Source: Flavobacteriales bacterium UBA2306 (GTDB lineage Bacteria > Bacteroidota > Bacteroidia > Flavobacteriales > Weeksellaceae). From it: a stretch of DNA of 64,000 nucleotides. The DNA lies in the NCBI GenBank assembly GCA_002345565.1, contig DDVS01000002.1, forward strand, positions 603,605-667,604, given 5' to 3'. Position numbers and translations under genes: made by a program. The stretch's first letter is position 1; each line of letters opens with the position of its first letter. Below are positions 19,021 to 28,392 of this stretch, in pieces. Below the pieces are notes generated by a model that did no database searches, was not told where the DNA came from, and saw only the letters and a program-made list of their open reading frames with translations.

Positions 19021-19617
19021 TTAGAAAATAATGGCTTTTACCATTATCAGATAAATCAAAGATACAAAAATTGCTATTCCGCCACCAGAAAGAACTTCTT
19101 TTACAGTATGCCTTTTTAGAATAACTCTTGTTATCCCTATTAATACAGCCAAAAAAAACCAGAAGAATCCTATAGTTGGATTGATTGCAAAAAACAAAGC
19201 AGCTACATAAATATTGAGACTTGTATGCATAGAACTTTTGATAAAAAAATTACTGATTTGCATGAGTATTAATAAGATGCAAATCATTAAAACTGTCCAG
19301 TCAATTTCTTTATGAAGGTAAAAATCAACAGCCAGAAAAACAACCGTTGCTAAAACAATAAATAGATATAAAGAATGTCTTTGTTTTCTGTTAGAAACAT
19401 CCATATTGGTATAATTTCCTTTTTTCACATTTCTGTAAATCCATAAAGCTATTGGAATGATTAACAGTAGAAGAATTGGTAAGAATTTTTTTGAAGCCTC
19501 TTCCCAAGTGTAATTTTTATAGCTGTAATAAAAAAAGTAAATAACCAGAGATATTAATGGATTAAAGAAATTTGAGATAAATTTTGAAATGTTAATCAGA
19601 ATATTTTTACTTTCCAT
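19021..19617 (-). CDS. PAP2-like membrane protein
   Basis: This 198-residue protein has five to six transmembrane helices. It has parts of a phosphatidic-acid-phosphatase signature: SNRKQRHSLY, SSMHTSLNIYVAA (a S-x-x-H core) and RVILKRHTVKEVLSGG (Arg and His of the third motif). The first motif is weak. Such proteins dephosphorylate lipid phosphates such as undecaprenyl pyrophosphate; a role in the envelope is inferred. It is the upstream gene of the BlaI-like pair. Confidence 0.7.
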   Translation of the reverse strand: MESKNILINISKFISNFFNPLISLVIYFFYYSYKNYTWEEASKKFLPILLLLIIPIALWIYRNVKKGNYTNMDVSNRKQRHSLYLFIVLATVVFLAVDFYLHKEIDWTVLMICILLILMQISNFFIKSSMHTSLNIYVAALFFAINPTIGFFWFFLAVLIGITRVILKRHTVKEVLSGGGIAIFVSLIYLIMVKAIIF

Positions 19618-19791
19618 TCTTTAGAATTGTGAGGTTAATTTACAAAAATAAGATTTGTGAAGAATCCTAAAAAATATTTTGCATTTGTGTTAATGTAATC
19701 GATTGCGCAATATTCAGATATTTAGGAATAAAGAATTCTCTTTGAGAAAAAATATGATAATATGCATATAATAAAAAAAGATTTTTTTTCT

Positions 19792-19799
19792 TACTTTTG
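19792..19799 (+). promoter_or_regulatory. -7 box upstream of pdhA
   Basis: TACTTTTG matches TAnnTTTG, 20 bases before the pdhA ATG. No -33 TTG is seen at the usual distance. Confidence 0.5.
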
Positions 19800-19819
19800 C
19801 TACATATTTCGAAAAAACA

Positions 19820-20821
19820 ATGAAAGAATTTTCTAAAGAAGTCTACCTTAAATGGTATGAGGATATGACGATGTGGAGAAGGTTTGAAGACAAATGCCGT
19901 TCTCTATACTTAAAACAAAAAATCAGAGGTTTTTTACATCTTTATAACGGTCAGGAAGCCATTCCGGCAGGTTTTACTCACGCAATGGATTTGACAAAAG
20001 ACAGTATGATTACTGCCTACAGATGTCACATTCATCCTATGGCAATGGGCGTTGATCCAAAAAGAATTATGGCAGAACTTTGTGGAAAAGCAACAGGAAC
20101 TTCCAAAGGAATGGGAGGTTCTATGCACATCTTCGACAAAGAGAAGCGTTTCTATGGTGGACACGGTATTGTAGGTGGACAAATTCCTTTGGGAGCAGGT
20201 ATTGCTTTTGCAGACAAATATTTTGACAGACAAGCGGTAAACATCTGTTTTATGGGTGATGGCGCAGTTCGTCAAGGTTCACTTCACGAGACTTTCAATA
20301 TGGCAATGAATTGGAAACTTCCTGTAGTTTTTGTTTGTGAGAACAACGGTTACGCAATGGGAACTTCTGTTAAGAGAACTGCCAATCACGAAGATATTTA
20401 TAAATTAGGATTAGGGTACGAGATGCCTTGTCTTCCTGTAGATGCGATGGATCCGGAAAAAGTAGCAGAAGCTGCTTACGAAGCTATCGAAAGAGCAAGA
20501 AGAGGAGACGGGCCTACTTTCATCGAGGCTAGAACTTACCGTTACAGAGGTCACTCTATGTCAGATGCCGAGCCTTACAGAACGAAAGAAGAAGTAGCGC
20601 AGTACAAGTTGGAAGATCCAATCGAGATTGTGAAAAGCAGACTTTTGGAAAACAACTGGGCGACTGAGCAAGATTTAGAAGCTATTGACGAAAAATCAAG
20701 AGCATTTGTAGAAGAGTGCGTCGAGTTTATGGAAAATTCTCCATATCCAGAAGCTTCTCAGGTCTATGACTTTATCTATTCACAACCGGATTATCCTTTC
20801 ATTGACAAATTAGAAAACTAA
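19820..20821 (+). CDS. pdhA: Pyruvate dehydrogenase E1 component, alpha subunit
   Basis: This subunit decarboxylates pyruvate with thiamine diphosphate and passes the acetyl group to E2. The 333 residues match the family: YNGQEAIPAGF, YRCHIHPMAMG, GMGGSMHIFD, the ThDP motif from GDGAVRQGSLHETFN to CENNGYAMGTS, and RYRGHSMSDAEPYR. The E1 beta gene (pdhB) is not next to it and must lie elsewhere. pdhC follows after 109 bases, so the two are likely cotranscribed. Confidence 0.95.
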   Translation: MKEFSKEVYLKWYEDMTMWRRFEDKCRSLYLKQKIRGFLHLYNGQEAIPAGFTHAMDLTKDSMITAYRCHIHPMAMGVDPKRIMAELCGKATGTSKGMGGSMHIFDKEKRFYGGHGIVGGQIPLGAGIAFADKYFDRQAVNICFMGDGAVRQGSLHETFNMAMNWKLPVVFVCENNGYAMGTSVKRTANHEDIYKLGLGYEMPCLPVDAMDPEKVAEAAYEAIERARRGDGPTFIEARTYRYRGHSMSDAEPYRTKEEVAQYKLEDPIEIVKSRLLENNWATEQDLEAIDEKSRAFVEECVEFMENSPYPEASQVYDFIYSQPDYPFIDKLEN

Positions 20822-20930
20822 ATAAATAATTTGAAATTTGAAGTTTGAAATTTGATATTTTAACTGGATTAATCTTGTTTTAATAAAATTTCAAATCTCA
20901 AATCTAGAATCTCAAATCATATTATAAATT
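20822..20930 (+). repeat. AT-rich inverted repeat between pdhA and pdhC
   Basis: The gap carries TTTGAAATTTGAAGTTTGAA near its left side and a TCAAATCTCAAATC-type tract on its right, which can pair partly with each other. The right tract (20896-20918) recurs with two mismatches inside mnmE at 43707-43729, so it is a dispersed motif. It may form a hairpin in the pdh transcript. Confidence 0.45.
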
Positions 20931-22538
20931 ATGGCAGAAGTAATTACTATGCCCCGCTTATCGGATACGATGACGGAAGGTAAAGTTTCAAAATGGCACA
21001 AAAAAGTGGGTGACGCTGTGAAAGAAGGCGACATCCTTGCAGAAATCGAAACTGATAAGGCCGTTCAGGATTTTGAATCGGAACTGAATGGGACATTATT
21101 ATATGTCGGAGTAGAAGAAGGGGCGCAAGCGCCTGTAGATTCTGTTTTGGCAATCATTGGAGCAGAAGGAGAAGATATTTCTTCTTTGATTGGAGGCGGA
21201 AGTTCTGCTGCCAGCTCTACACCTGAAGCTCCAAAAGCTGAGGAAACAAACGAAAAACCTGTTGCTGAAGAATCGGCTTCTGCTGATATTCCTGATGGAG
21301 TAGAAGTGATCACAATGCCTCGTCTTTCTGATACAATGACGGAAGGGAAAGTGGCTAAATGGCACAAAAATGTTGGCGATGCTGTAAAAGAAGGCGATAT
21401 CCTTGCAGAAATCGAAACAGATAAAGCGGTTCAGGATTTTGAATCAGAATTTAATGGAACTCTATTATTCCAAGGTGTAGGTGAAGGTGAAGCGGCTGAA
21501 GTAGATAAGATTTTAGCCATCATTGGTCCTGCTGGAACTGATGTTTCTGCAGTAGTTTCTGGAGGTGGTAAAAAAGCGGCTCCAAAAACAGAAGCAAAAG
21601 CTGAAACTAAAACTGAAGATAATAAAGAAGCAGCTCCTGTTGCTGCGTCTTCTACAGGTGATAGAGTTGCAATTTCTCCTTTAGCTAAAAAAATAGCGCA
21701 GGATAAAGGAATTGATTTCGCTTCTATTAAAGGTTCTGGAGAGAACGGTAGAATTGTGAAAAAAGATGTTGAAAATTATCAACCATCTGCACAACCTGCT
21801 GCCGCGTCTGCTCCAAAAGCGGCTCCTGCTCAGCCAAGCGTAGCGTTTACTCCAGGTGAAGATTCTGAAACTCCAAACTCTCAAATGAGAAACATCATCG
21901 CGAAGAGATTGGCAGAAAGCAAATTCACTGCGCCACATTACTACTTGACAGTAGAAATCAATATGGATAAAGCAATCGAAGCTAGAAAAGAGATGAACTC
22001 TGTTCCAGATACGAAAGTTTCTTTCAACGATATGGTCATCAAAGCTGTTGCTGTAGCGCTAAGAAAGCATCCACAAGTTAATTCTTCTTGGGCTGGCGAT
22101 AAAATCGTTCACCACGGTAACATCAACGTTGGTGTAGCGGTGGCAGTTCCAGACGGATTGGTAGTTCCTGTATTGAAAAATACAGATTATATGAACTATA
22201 ACGAAATCTCTGCTGCGGTAAAAGATATGGCCGGGAGAGCTAAAACTAAGGCTCTTAAAGCTAACGAAATGGAAGGTTCTACTTTCTCTGTTTCTAATCT
22301 TGGAATGTTCGGAATTGAGACGTTTACATCAATTATCAATCAACCGAATTCTGCAATCTTATCTGTAGGAGCAATCATCGAGAAGCCAATCGTTAAGAAC
22401 GGACAAATCGTAGTTGGAAATACAATGAAATTGTCTCTTGCTTGTGATCACCGAGTAATCGATGGGGCAACAGGAGCTCAGTTCTTGCAAACGTTGAGAA
22501 CTTACCTAGAAAGTCCATTGACGCTTTTATTAGGATAG
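20931..22538 (+). CDS. pdhC: Pyruvate dehydrogenase E2, dihydrolipoamide acetyltransferase
   Basis: The 535-residue protein has two lipoyl domains in tandem (each with MPRLSDTMTEGKV and the lipoylated Lys in EIETDKAVQDFES, at about residues 1-75 and 125-200). Then come Ala/Pro/Lys-rich linkers, a peripheral subunit-binding domain (ISPLAKKIAQDKGIDFASI then GSGENGRIVKKDV) and the catalytic domain with the active-site His in ACDHRVIDGATGAQFL. It moves the acetyl group from E1 to coenzyme A. It lies downstream of pdhA with its own terminator behind. Confidence 0.95.
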   Translation: MAEVITMPRLSDTMTEGKVSKWHKKVGDAVKEGDILAEIETDKAVQDFESELNGTLLYVGVEEGAQAPVDSVLAIIGAEGEDISSLIGGGSSAASSTPEAPKAEETNEKPVAEESASADIPDGVEVITMPRLSDTMTEGKVAKWHKNVGDAVKEGDILAEIETDKAVQDFESEFNGTLLFQGVGEGEAAEVDKILAIIGPAGTDVSAVVSGGGKKAAPKTEAKAETKTEDNKEAAPVAASSTGDRVAISPLAKKIAQDKGIDFASIKGSGENGRIVKKDVENYQPSAQPAAASAPKAAPAQPSVAFTPGEDSETPNSQMRNIIAKRLAESKFTAPHYYLTVEINMDKAIEARKEMNSVPDTKVSFNDMVIKAVAVALRKHPQVNSSWAGDKIVHHGNINVGVAVAVPDGLVVPVLKNTDYMNYNEISAAVKDMAGRAKTKALKANEMEGSTFSVSNLGMFGIETFTSIINQPNSAILSVGAIIEKPIVKNGQIVVGNTMKLSLACDHRVIDGATGAQFLQTLRTYLESPLTLLLG

Positions 22539-22561
22539 AATAACTTATTCGAAATATTTAT

Positions 22562-22593
22562 AAAACCTTTCAATTCTGTTGAAAGGTTTTTTT
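22562..22593 (+). terminator. Terminator after pdhC
   Basis: AAAACCTTTCAA (22562-22573) pairs perfectly with TTGAAAGGTTTT (22579-22590) and T residues follow. Confidence 0.85.
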
Positions 22594-22655
22594 ATTCTTT
22601 ACTGTTAATGTATTAAATTATATTTTAAATATTGGATTTTCATTACATTTGCATC

Positions 22656-23363
22656 GTGAAAAAACTTGGTTTTTTATTTCTGTTTTCAGGTGTTTTTGCG
22701 TTGGGGCAAGATCACCTTTCTGGTTTTAATATGATGTCTTTTACGTATAAGATAGATCCGAAATGGATGGCTTATGTGGAACTCCAAACCAGAGCCAGAC
22801 GGGATTATACAGTCATTGATTATTACGAGACCAAAGGTGGAATCGGGTACAATCTGAATAAAAAGAATCAGGTTTTTGTAGGACTTGGAAGATATGGAAC
22901 TTATGAGAAAATGAAGATTTCTCAGGAGGAATTCAGGCTTTGGTTACAATATACTTTTACACAGAGATTTGGACGACTGAAGCTAGATCACAGAGGTAGG
23001 GCAGAGCACAGATTTTTTTATGCTAGCCAAACTGGAGAACATACAGAAGCCAATCGTTTCCGATATAGACTGAGTGCAACTTTGCCCATTAATAAAGATA
23101 AAGTGCAGGAAAATACCTTCTTTGTGAACGCATTTGAAGAATTATTCTTTGGCTCAAAAGATCCCAATTTTAAAAGAAACAGAACCTTTGCTGGTTTTGG
23201 ATATCAGTTCAATAATACCGTTTCTGCAACAACTGGATATATGTTCCAAAGGGAGTTTTCTACAAAAGGAAATGACAGTTTCCATTTTCTATATTTTGCT
23301 TTGAATTTTACCTTAGATTCTACGGATGATGAGAAAGATATTGTGATTCCGATGGTGGATTAA
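22656..23363 (+). CDS. DUF2490 family exported protein
   Basis: About 235 residues starting at the GTG at 22656, which begins a Sec signal (KKLGFLFLFSGVFALGQ). A TTG at 22632 would add eight residues but would include the promoter box. The mature part is an antiparallel beta protein with alternating residues (WMAYVELQTRAR, FRLWLQYTFTQRFGRLKLDHR, FAGFGYQFNNTVSATTGYMF) as in DUF2490 outer-membrane barrels. TACATTTG at 22644-22651 ends four bases before the GTG, suggesting a leaderless or near-leaderless message. Function unknown. Confidence 0.75.
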   Translation: MKKLGFLFLFSGVFALGQDHLSGFNMMSFTYKIDPKWMAYVELQTRARRDYTVIDYYETKGGIGYNLNKKNQVFVGLGRYGTYEKMKISQEEFRLWLQYTFTQRFGRLKLDHRGRAEHRFFYASQTGEHTEANRFRYRLSATLPINKDKVQENTFFVNAFEELFFGSKDPNFKRNRTFAGFGYQFNNTVSATTGYMFQREFSTKGNDSFHFLYFALNFTLDSTDDEKDIVIPMVD

Positions 23364-23366
23364 TTT

Positions 23367-23471
23367 ACCACATAGACATATAGTTTATAAAAAAGGTCAA
23401 TAGATGAATTTTCTATTTGACCTTTTTTTTAATTTTTCCAGACAAATATTAAGTCTATGTGCCTATGTGGT
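23367..23471. repeat. Palindromic dispersed repeat, copy 2
   Basis: Outer arms ACCACATAG (23367-23375) and CTATGTGGT (23463-23471) match copy 1. An inner stem AAAAAAGGTCAA (23389-23400) with TTGACCTTTTTT (23417-23428) is a perfect 12-bp hairpin that ends in T and could terminate the DUF2490 gene. The inner stem sequence differs from copy 1, but the layout is the same. Confidence 0.65.
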
Positions 23472-23480
23472 TTTCAAATT

Positions 23481-23927
23481 TTAATACTTTTCAGAAAGAT
23501 AAAGATAAGCTTTCAGATATTTGTTGAAGCGTTTCAAATCTTTTTCTTCCAATAGGGTAGTGCATCTTGCCAAATCCATATTGTCCCGAAGGTCATTAAT
23601 CTTGACTGCAATAGCCAAAGGATTTTTCTCAATTCTTGCTATGAAAGCATCATAATCCAGATGTTCTTCTTCTCTTTTTGTAAGACATTCTATAGCTTCC
23701 AATATATGTTCTGGGAAGCCTTTTTCTCGTAGATATTCTATGGGATAATCTGGATTGTCCTCCACAACATCGTGAAGAATCCCCACAATTTTTTCATCGA
23801 TGGTTTTTCCGGCATTCATCACTCGGAAAACGTGCCCAAGGTAGGGTGCATCGTATTTGTCGGTTTGTTTTTTGTGTGCTTTGGTAGCGATTTTTATGGC
23901 TTTGTAGAGGAGTTCGTGGGTGGACAT
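23481..23927 (-). CDS. Small HD hydrolase, RelA/SpoT-type
   Basis: The 148-residue protein is an HD-domain phosphohydrolase like the hydrolase half of SpoT or MESH1: AHKKQTDKYDAPYLGHVFRV, GILHDVVEDNPDYP (the HD pair) and VKINDLRDNMD with the conserved Asn-Asp. Such small alarmone hydrolases remove the 3' pyrophosphate from (p)ppGpp or NADPH phosphate; that activity is inferred from the fold. It is shorter than MESH1 (about 180). It follows the small exported protein gene on the same strand by three bases. Confidence 0.8.
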   Translation of the reverse strand: MSTHELLYKAIKIATKAHKKQTDKYDAPYLGHVFRVMNAGKTIDEKIVGILHDVVEDNPDYPIEYLREKGFPEHILEAIECLTKREEEHLDYDAFIARIEKNPLAIAVKINDLRDNMDLARCTTLLEEKDLKRFNKYLKAYLYLSEKY

Positions 23928-23930
23928 TTG

Positions 23931-24224
23931 TTATTTCTTCTTTAATTGTATAGAATCTTTTGGCTTTTCAATTTTATATTGTTGAGGTTTTGTTTGTTGA
24001 AGCTCATAATATTGTTCAGCCGGTTTTTTATTAAGCATTTTGTATTTGGAAGCCTTGGCAGAATCTACGTTTTTATAAAAAACAGATTGATCTTTTTTTA
24101 TTATCTCTGTTTTTTTATTAGCGCTATCTCGCTGAATTTTAGGAGATGTATTTTTATTGTTTTTTATTTGCGAATGAGCGAAACAAAAAGCAAAAATGCT
24201 TATGAATGGTATTAACTTTTTCAT
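23931..24224 (-). CDS. Small exported hypothetical protein
   Basis: From the ATG at 24224 the protein has 97 residues with a clear Sec signal (KKLIPFISIFAFCFAHSQ). An earlier ATG at 24266 would put 14 extra residues before it. The mature part is Lys- and Asn-rich and probably unstructured. It is the upstream gene of the HD hydrolase. No family is recognised. Confidence 0.6.
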   Translation of the reverse strand: MKKLIPFISIFAFCFAHSQIKNNKNTSPKIQRDSANKKTEIIKKDQSVFYKNVDSAKASKYKMLNKKPAEQYYELQQTKPQQYKIEKPKDSIQLKKK

Positions 24225-24247
24225 TGATTTAAATTTTAGATTGAAAT

Positions 24248-24280
24248 TAAAAAAAAACCTTAACATATATAGTTAAGGTT
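24248..24280 (-). terminator. Terminator of ftsK
   Basis: AACCTTAAC (24256-24264) pairs with GTTAAGGTT (24272-24280), and on the minus strand it is followed by a run of eight T. It lies 24 bases downstream of the ftsK stop codon. Confidence 0.75.
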
Positions 24281-24303
24281 ATATTAAAATATAAAATTTC
24301 AAA

Positions 24304-26808
24304 TTACCTCCCTTTCAACTCATCCAACAATCTCTCCAAAGAATTCAAATCAGAAATCAAAACTTCTCTAGCTTTCGCTCCATTAAAGCCTCCAACAACA
24401 CCTGCCGCTTCCAATTGATCCATAATTCTTCCGGCTCTGTTATATCCTAATTTCAGTTGTCTTTGTAACATAGAAGTCGAACCTTGTTGTGTAGAAACCA
24501 CGATTCTTGCACCTTCTTCAAACAATGCATCTTTTTCGTTCGGGTCAAAAGCGCCAACCGTAGAACTGCTTTCTTCACCGGAATATTCTGGTAGAAGATA
24601 AGCGTCAGAATAACCTTTTTGTTCTCCAACAAATTCCGCAATTCTTTCTACTTCTGGCGTATCTACAAATGCACATTGTAAACGAGTCAAATCATTTCCG
24701 TTGAAATAAAGCATATCGCCTTTTCCCACCAATTGTTCTGCTCCAGGCGAATCCAAAATCGTTTTGGAATCTACTCCCGAAATCACACGGAAAGCAACCC
24801 TCGCAGGGAAATTCGCTTTAATCATACCTGTAATGACGTTAACAGAAGGTCTTTGTGTTGCAACGATTAAATGGATTCCAATTGCTCTCGCTAACTGTGC
24901 CAATCTCGCAATCGGATGTTCCACTTCTTTTCCTGCAGTCATAATCAAATCTGCAAATTCGTCCACAACTAGAACGATGTAAGGCAAATATCTGTGTCCG
25001 TTTTCTGGATTCAGTTTTCTTTGAGCAAACTTCGCATTGTATTCTTTGATGTTTTTACAGAATGCATTTTTCAACAATTCGTAACGGTCATCCATCTCGA
25101 TACAAAGCGAGTTCAATGTATTAATTACTTTAGCATTATCTGTGATGATTGCATCTTCTGTATCAGGCAATTTTGCTAAATAATGTCTTTCAATTTTTGA
25201 ATAAAGCGATAATTCTACTTTCTTCGGGTCAACCATTACGAATTTCAATTCGCTTGGATGTTTTTTGTAAATTAATGAAGTCAGAATTGCATTAATACCA
25301 ACCGATTTACCTTGTCCAGTTGCTCCTGCCATTAAAAGGTGAGGCATTTTTGCCAAGTCAGCTACGAAAACTTCATTAGAAATAGTTCTTCCAAAAACGA
25401 TTGGCAAATCCATATCAACCGATTGGAATTTCGGAGAAGCTACAACAGAACGCATCGAAACCATTGTTGGATTTTTTCTTGGAACCTCGATTCCAATGGT
25501 TCCCTTTCCGGGCATTGGTGCAATAATTCTGATTCCAAGTGCAGAAAGATTCAAAGCGATATCATCTTGTAATTTTTTAATCGCTGCAACACGGATTCCG
25601 GCTTCTGGTACGATTTCGTAAAGTGTTACAGTTGGACCAATCGTTGCTTTGATTTCAGAAATCCCAACGTTGAAAGTTTTTAATAAACCAACTATTCGGT
25701 TTTTATTTTCTTCGAGTTCGTCTTTATTAATAGTGATTTCCTCGTTTCCGTAATCTTTCAGTAATTCTACAGAAGGCATCTGGAATTTAGCCAAATCCAA
25801 TTTGTGGTCATACAAACCGTGTTTGCTAACTAAGTCATCTGATTTTTGTTGTTCTGCATTAACAGGGAAATCTTCGTCTTTTTTAATTTCTACATTGAAA
25901 GCAAAATCATCCTCAGCTTTTACAACTGGAGTTTCCACAGTTGGCTTTTGAGGCTGAGTTTGAGTTGGAGTTGGAGTAGAAGTAGAAGATAATATGATAG
26001 GCTCAGGAACAGATTCCTTAATCGGTTCTTTGATTTCTTCTCTGAAAGATGTCTGATTTGGTGTTTTGATTGGTTCAAAATCCTGAGTGACTTTGATATT
26101 ATTAAAATCATTGTCAGTTTTAACAGGATTTGAATTAGTCGAAATATCTTCAGGAACAATTTCTTTTTCTAGTTCTTCATCAGCTTCAAATTCTTCTTCA
26201 GAATCCGGCATCAGACTTTTCAATTTCCCGAATGTATTATCATTAATATCATTCAATTTATTTTTGATGGAACTTGGTCTTAGATTAAATTCCAAAACAA
26301 AATATAAAGCGAAACTTACCAAAAGTACCAGCCAAAGTCCGACAGAACCGATGTACGATTTCAGATAATCCATAATCTGATAACCATAAACACCGCCAAG
26401 AACGCCTTCGCCATTAGTGACTGCGCCGAAGAAAATTGGCGTCCAGCAAATGAAAAATAAACTGTGAGAAATAGTTTTCCAAGGTTTGAAATAATTCTTC
26501 TTAAAAACCAAAGTTCCAAAAACAAAACACAAAAATGCCACAACAAACGCTGCTACACCAATACTTTCAAAAATGAAGAGATTTCCCAGCCAATCACCGA
26601 TTTTCCCAAATAGATTGGAAGATTGTACGGTTTTGTCTGCCATTGTTCCTGCTTGACTTTGGTCGGCTTTCCAGTTCATCAGATAAGAGACGAAAGAAAG
26701 TGTCAAGACAACGGATAATATGATGAGCGTAACGCCCGAAATTATTCTTGGTTTTGAGATGATTTTGCCAGTGTTAGAGGTCGTATTTTGTTCGTTGTTC
26801 ATTTTCAA
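24304..26808 (-). CDS. ftsK: DNA translocase FtsK
   Basis: The 834-residue protein has four to five N-terminal transmembrane helices (residues ~20-180), an acidic and Pro/Thr-rich linker (~200-345), a RecA-like motor with GATGQGKSVGINAIL (Walker A), LVVDEFADLI (Walker B) and IVATQRPSVNVITGMIKANF, and a C-terminal gamma winged helix (STSMLQRQLKLGYNRAGRIM) that reads KOPS-like sites. It pumps the chromosome through the division septum and activates XerCD. TAAATTTG at 26833-26826 on the minus strand fits a -7 box 18 bases before the ATG. Confidence 0.95.
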   Translation of the reverse strand: MKMNNEQNTTSNTGKIISKPRIISGVTLIILSVVLTLSFVSYLMNWKADQSQAGTMADKTVQSSNLFGKIGDWLGNLFIFESIGVAAFVVAFLCFVFGTLVFKKNYFKPWKTISHSLFFICWTPIFFGAVTNGEGVLGGVYGYQIMDYLKSYIGSVGLWLVLLVSFALYFVLEFNLRPSSIKNKLNDINDNTFGKLKSLMPDSEEEFEADEELEKEIVPEDISTNSNPVKTDNDFNNIKVTQDFEPIKTPNQTSFREEIKEPIKESVPEPIILSSTSTPTPTQTQPQKPTVETPVVKAEDDFAFNVEIKKDEDFPVNAEQQKSDDLVSKHGLYDHKLDLAKFQMPSVELLKDYGNEEITINKDELEENKNRIVGLLKTFNVGISEIKATIGPTVTLYEIVPEAGIRVAAIKKLQDDIALNLSALGIRIIAPMPGKGTIGIEVPRKNPTMVSMRSVVASPKFQSVDMDLPIVFGRTISNEVFVADLAKMPHLLMAGATGQGKSVGINAILTSLIYKKHPSELKFVMVDPKKVELSLYSKIERHYLAKLPDTEDAIITDNAKVINTLNSLCIEMDDRYELLKNAFCKNIKEYNAKFAQRKLNPENGHRYLPYIVLVVDEFADLIMTAGKEVEHPIARLAQLARAIGIHLIVATQRPSVNVITGMIKANFPARVAFRVISGVDSKTILDSPGAEQLVGKGDMLYFNGNDLTRLQCAFVDTPEVERIAEFVGEQKGYSDAYLLPEYSGEESSSTVGAFDPNEKDALFEEGARIVVSTQQGSTSMLQRQLKLGYNRAGRIMDQLEAAGVVGGFNGAKAREVLISDLNSLERLLDELKGR

Positions 26809-27263
26809 AAAAAGGTCAATAGTTGCAAATTTAATGTTTTTTCTTTCTGTTAAAAATATTGTGATGGTTTTGTTTGAAAGAAATTTTAATTAAGAACATT
26901 AAATCTTATTGTATAAAAATTAATATCCTGAGTGACCAATTATTATGTTTGGAAATAATATATTTTTTCGAGGAGAAAAATAAAAATGGCGAAAAACCAT
27001 CAAGAAAAATCATTGAAAAATTTGTTAAAAGCAATTTTTATAAAGATGAAGATTCTCTGATGGCAGCATCTGTTGAAAGAAAGGGAATCTCCGAGCTATT
27101 TCCTTTAATAATATTGTTTAATATTGTCTAAACTTTTGGGGAATCTATTGTTATGAAGCTTTTTTTTGGCTCAACCAAAGGACAAACGATTCACAAAGAG
27201 TATAAATTTTTTTTAATCTTAGTGAACTTTATGTAAAATTAGTGTCTTTTTGGTTTCAAAAAA
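26809..27263. other. 455-base gap with a doubtful short frame
   Basis: The gap between the divergent ends of ftsK and the glycosyltransferase gene holds one 85-codon frame on the plus strand (26874-27131, opening on TTG). Its charged middle (GEKPSRKIIEKFVKSNFYKDE) looks protein-like, but the ends are poor. It may be a decayed gene. The right part is AT-rich with no feature I can name. Confidence 0.4.
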
Positions 27264-28325
27264 TTAATGAAAATGCTTAGGAAAAGCTTCTCTTGGCGTT
27301 TGTTTCAGAATATTGAGCTTGAACCAAGACTTCAGAAAACCGTAACCGTAAGAAAACATTTGAATGTAAGTTGAAATCACAGCCATTGAAGCGATGCTGA
27401 TATTTTTTGTCAAAATCAAGGCGTGGCAGAAAACTAAAAAAGTATAAAATCCATATAGAAAAAGTAACAAACCATTTCCCCAAACGAAATAATGAATCAT
27501 CCCCACTAAATAACCCAGCAAAAATAAGCTCGGAAACCAAAAAGTTGGTTTCACATATTTCGGATGTCTTTGATTAAGAATCGGTCGCGCACAACCAAAT
27601 TGATAAACCTGTTTTGAGAATTTACCAAAATCTGTTCTTCGTTTGTGATAAACACCGATATTGTCATAGAATTTGGTTGTAAATCCATTTTCCCAAAGTG
27701 TCATCGACAAATCTGGGTCTTCACCAATTCTCATTTCTGAGAAACCACCAACTTTCAGGAAAGTTTCTTTGTTGACTCCCATATTGAAACTTCTCGGTTG
27801 GAATTTCGTCACAGCATTTTTATTGCCTCGGATTCCGCCAGTTGTAAAAACCGAAGTCATAGAGTAGGAGATTGCCTTTTGCATCAGATTAAAACCTTTG
27901 TGTGCTTTATCTGCGCCTCCAAAAGCATCTGCTGGATTTTCTGTCAGATTTTTCTTAATATTTTCGATGTAATCTGTTTCTACAATCACGTCCGAATCTA
28001 CAAAAACCAGCCAATCATTTTTTGCTCGTTTTGCTCCATAATTTCGGCTCAATCCAGGACCAGAATTACCTTTTCTAAAAAACTGAATATCCAACAGGTT
28101 TTCAAAAGTTTCCACAGTCGGAAGCAGATTAATTTTAGAACCGTCATCGACAATAATGACTTCAAAATCTTTATCCGTCTGATGAGATAATGAATTAAGA
28201 AGCTCGAACAGTTCGTCTTTTCTGTTGAATATGGCTATGATGATGGAAATTGTTGGATTCAATTTAGTAATTTGAAAATGATTTTCAAAAGTATTGAAAA
28301 AGGATTGATTCTGAAAAGAAGACAA
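27264..28325 (-). CDS. Family 2 glycosyltransferase
   Basis: The longest frame gives 353 residues but opens on TTG. A GT-A domain spans residues ~25-240 (ISIIIAIFNRKDELFELLNS, VIIVDDGS, the Asp-rich FVDSDV, GGFSEMRIGEDPDLSMTLWE), and two or three membrane segments follow. It should add sugars to a lipid-linked or surface glycan on the cytoplasmic face. TACTTTTG (28294-28287, minus) lies inside the first 22 codons, so the real start may be the TTG at 28262, which gives a start of MNPTISIII. No ATG exists in this region. Confidence 0.85.
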   Translation of the reverse strand: MSSFQNQSFFNTFENHFQITKLNPTISIIIAIFNRKDELFELLNSLSHQTDKDFEVIIVDDGSKINLLPTVETFENLLDIQFFRKGNSGPGLSRNYGAKRAKNDWLVFVDSDVIVETDYIENIKKNLTENPADAFGGADKAHKGFNLMQKAISYSMTSVFTTGGIRGNKNAVTKFQPRSFNMGVNKETFLKVGGFSEMRIGEDPDLSMTLWENGFTTKFYDNIGVYHKRRTDFGKFSKQVYQFGCARPILNQRHPKYVKPTFWFPSLFLLGYLVGMIHYFVWGNGLLLFLYGFYTFLVFCHALILTKNISIASMAVISTYIQMFSYGYGFLKSWFKLNILKQTPREAFPKHFH

Positions 28326-28392
28326 GAAGTTTTAACAATAAAGACCGGATTAATCTATTATTTTGTAAATTCGGTTTAGAAAATTATTGATT

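Noticed and set aside
26874..27131. Real small gene
   Set aside because: It opens on TTG, lacks a recognisable promoter or family and has poor ends; kept only as a doubtful frame.
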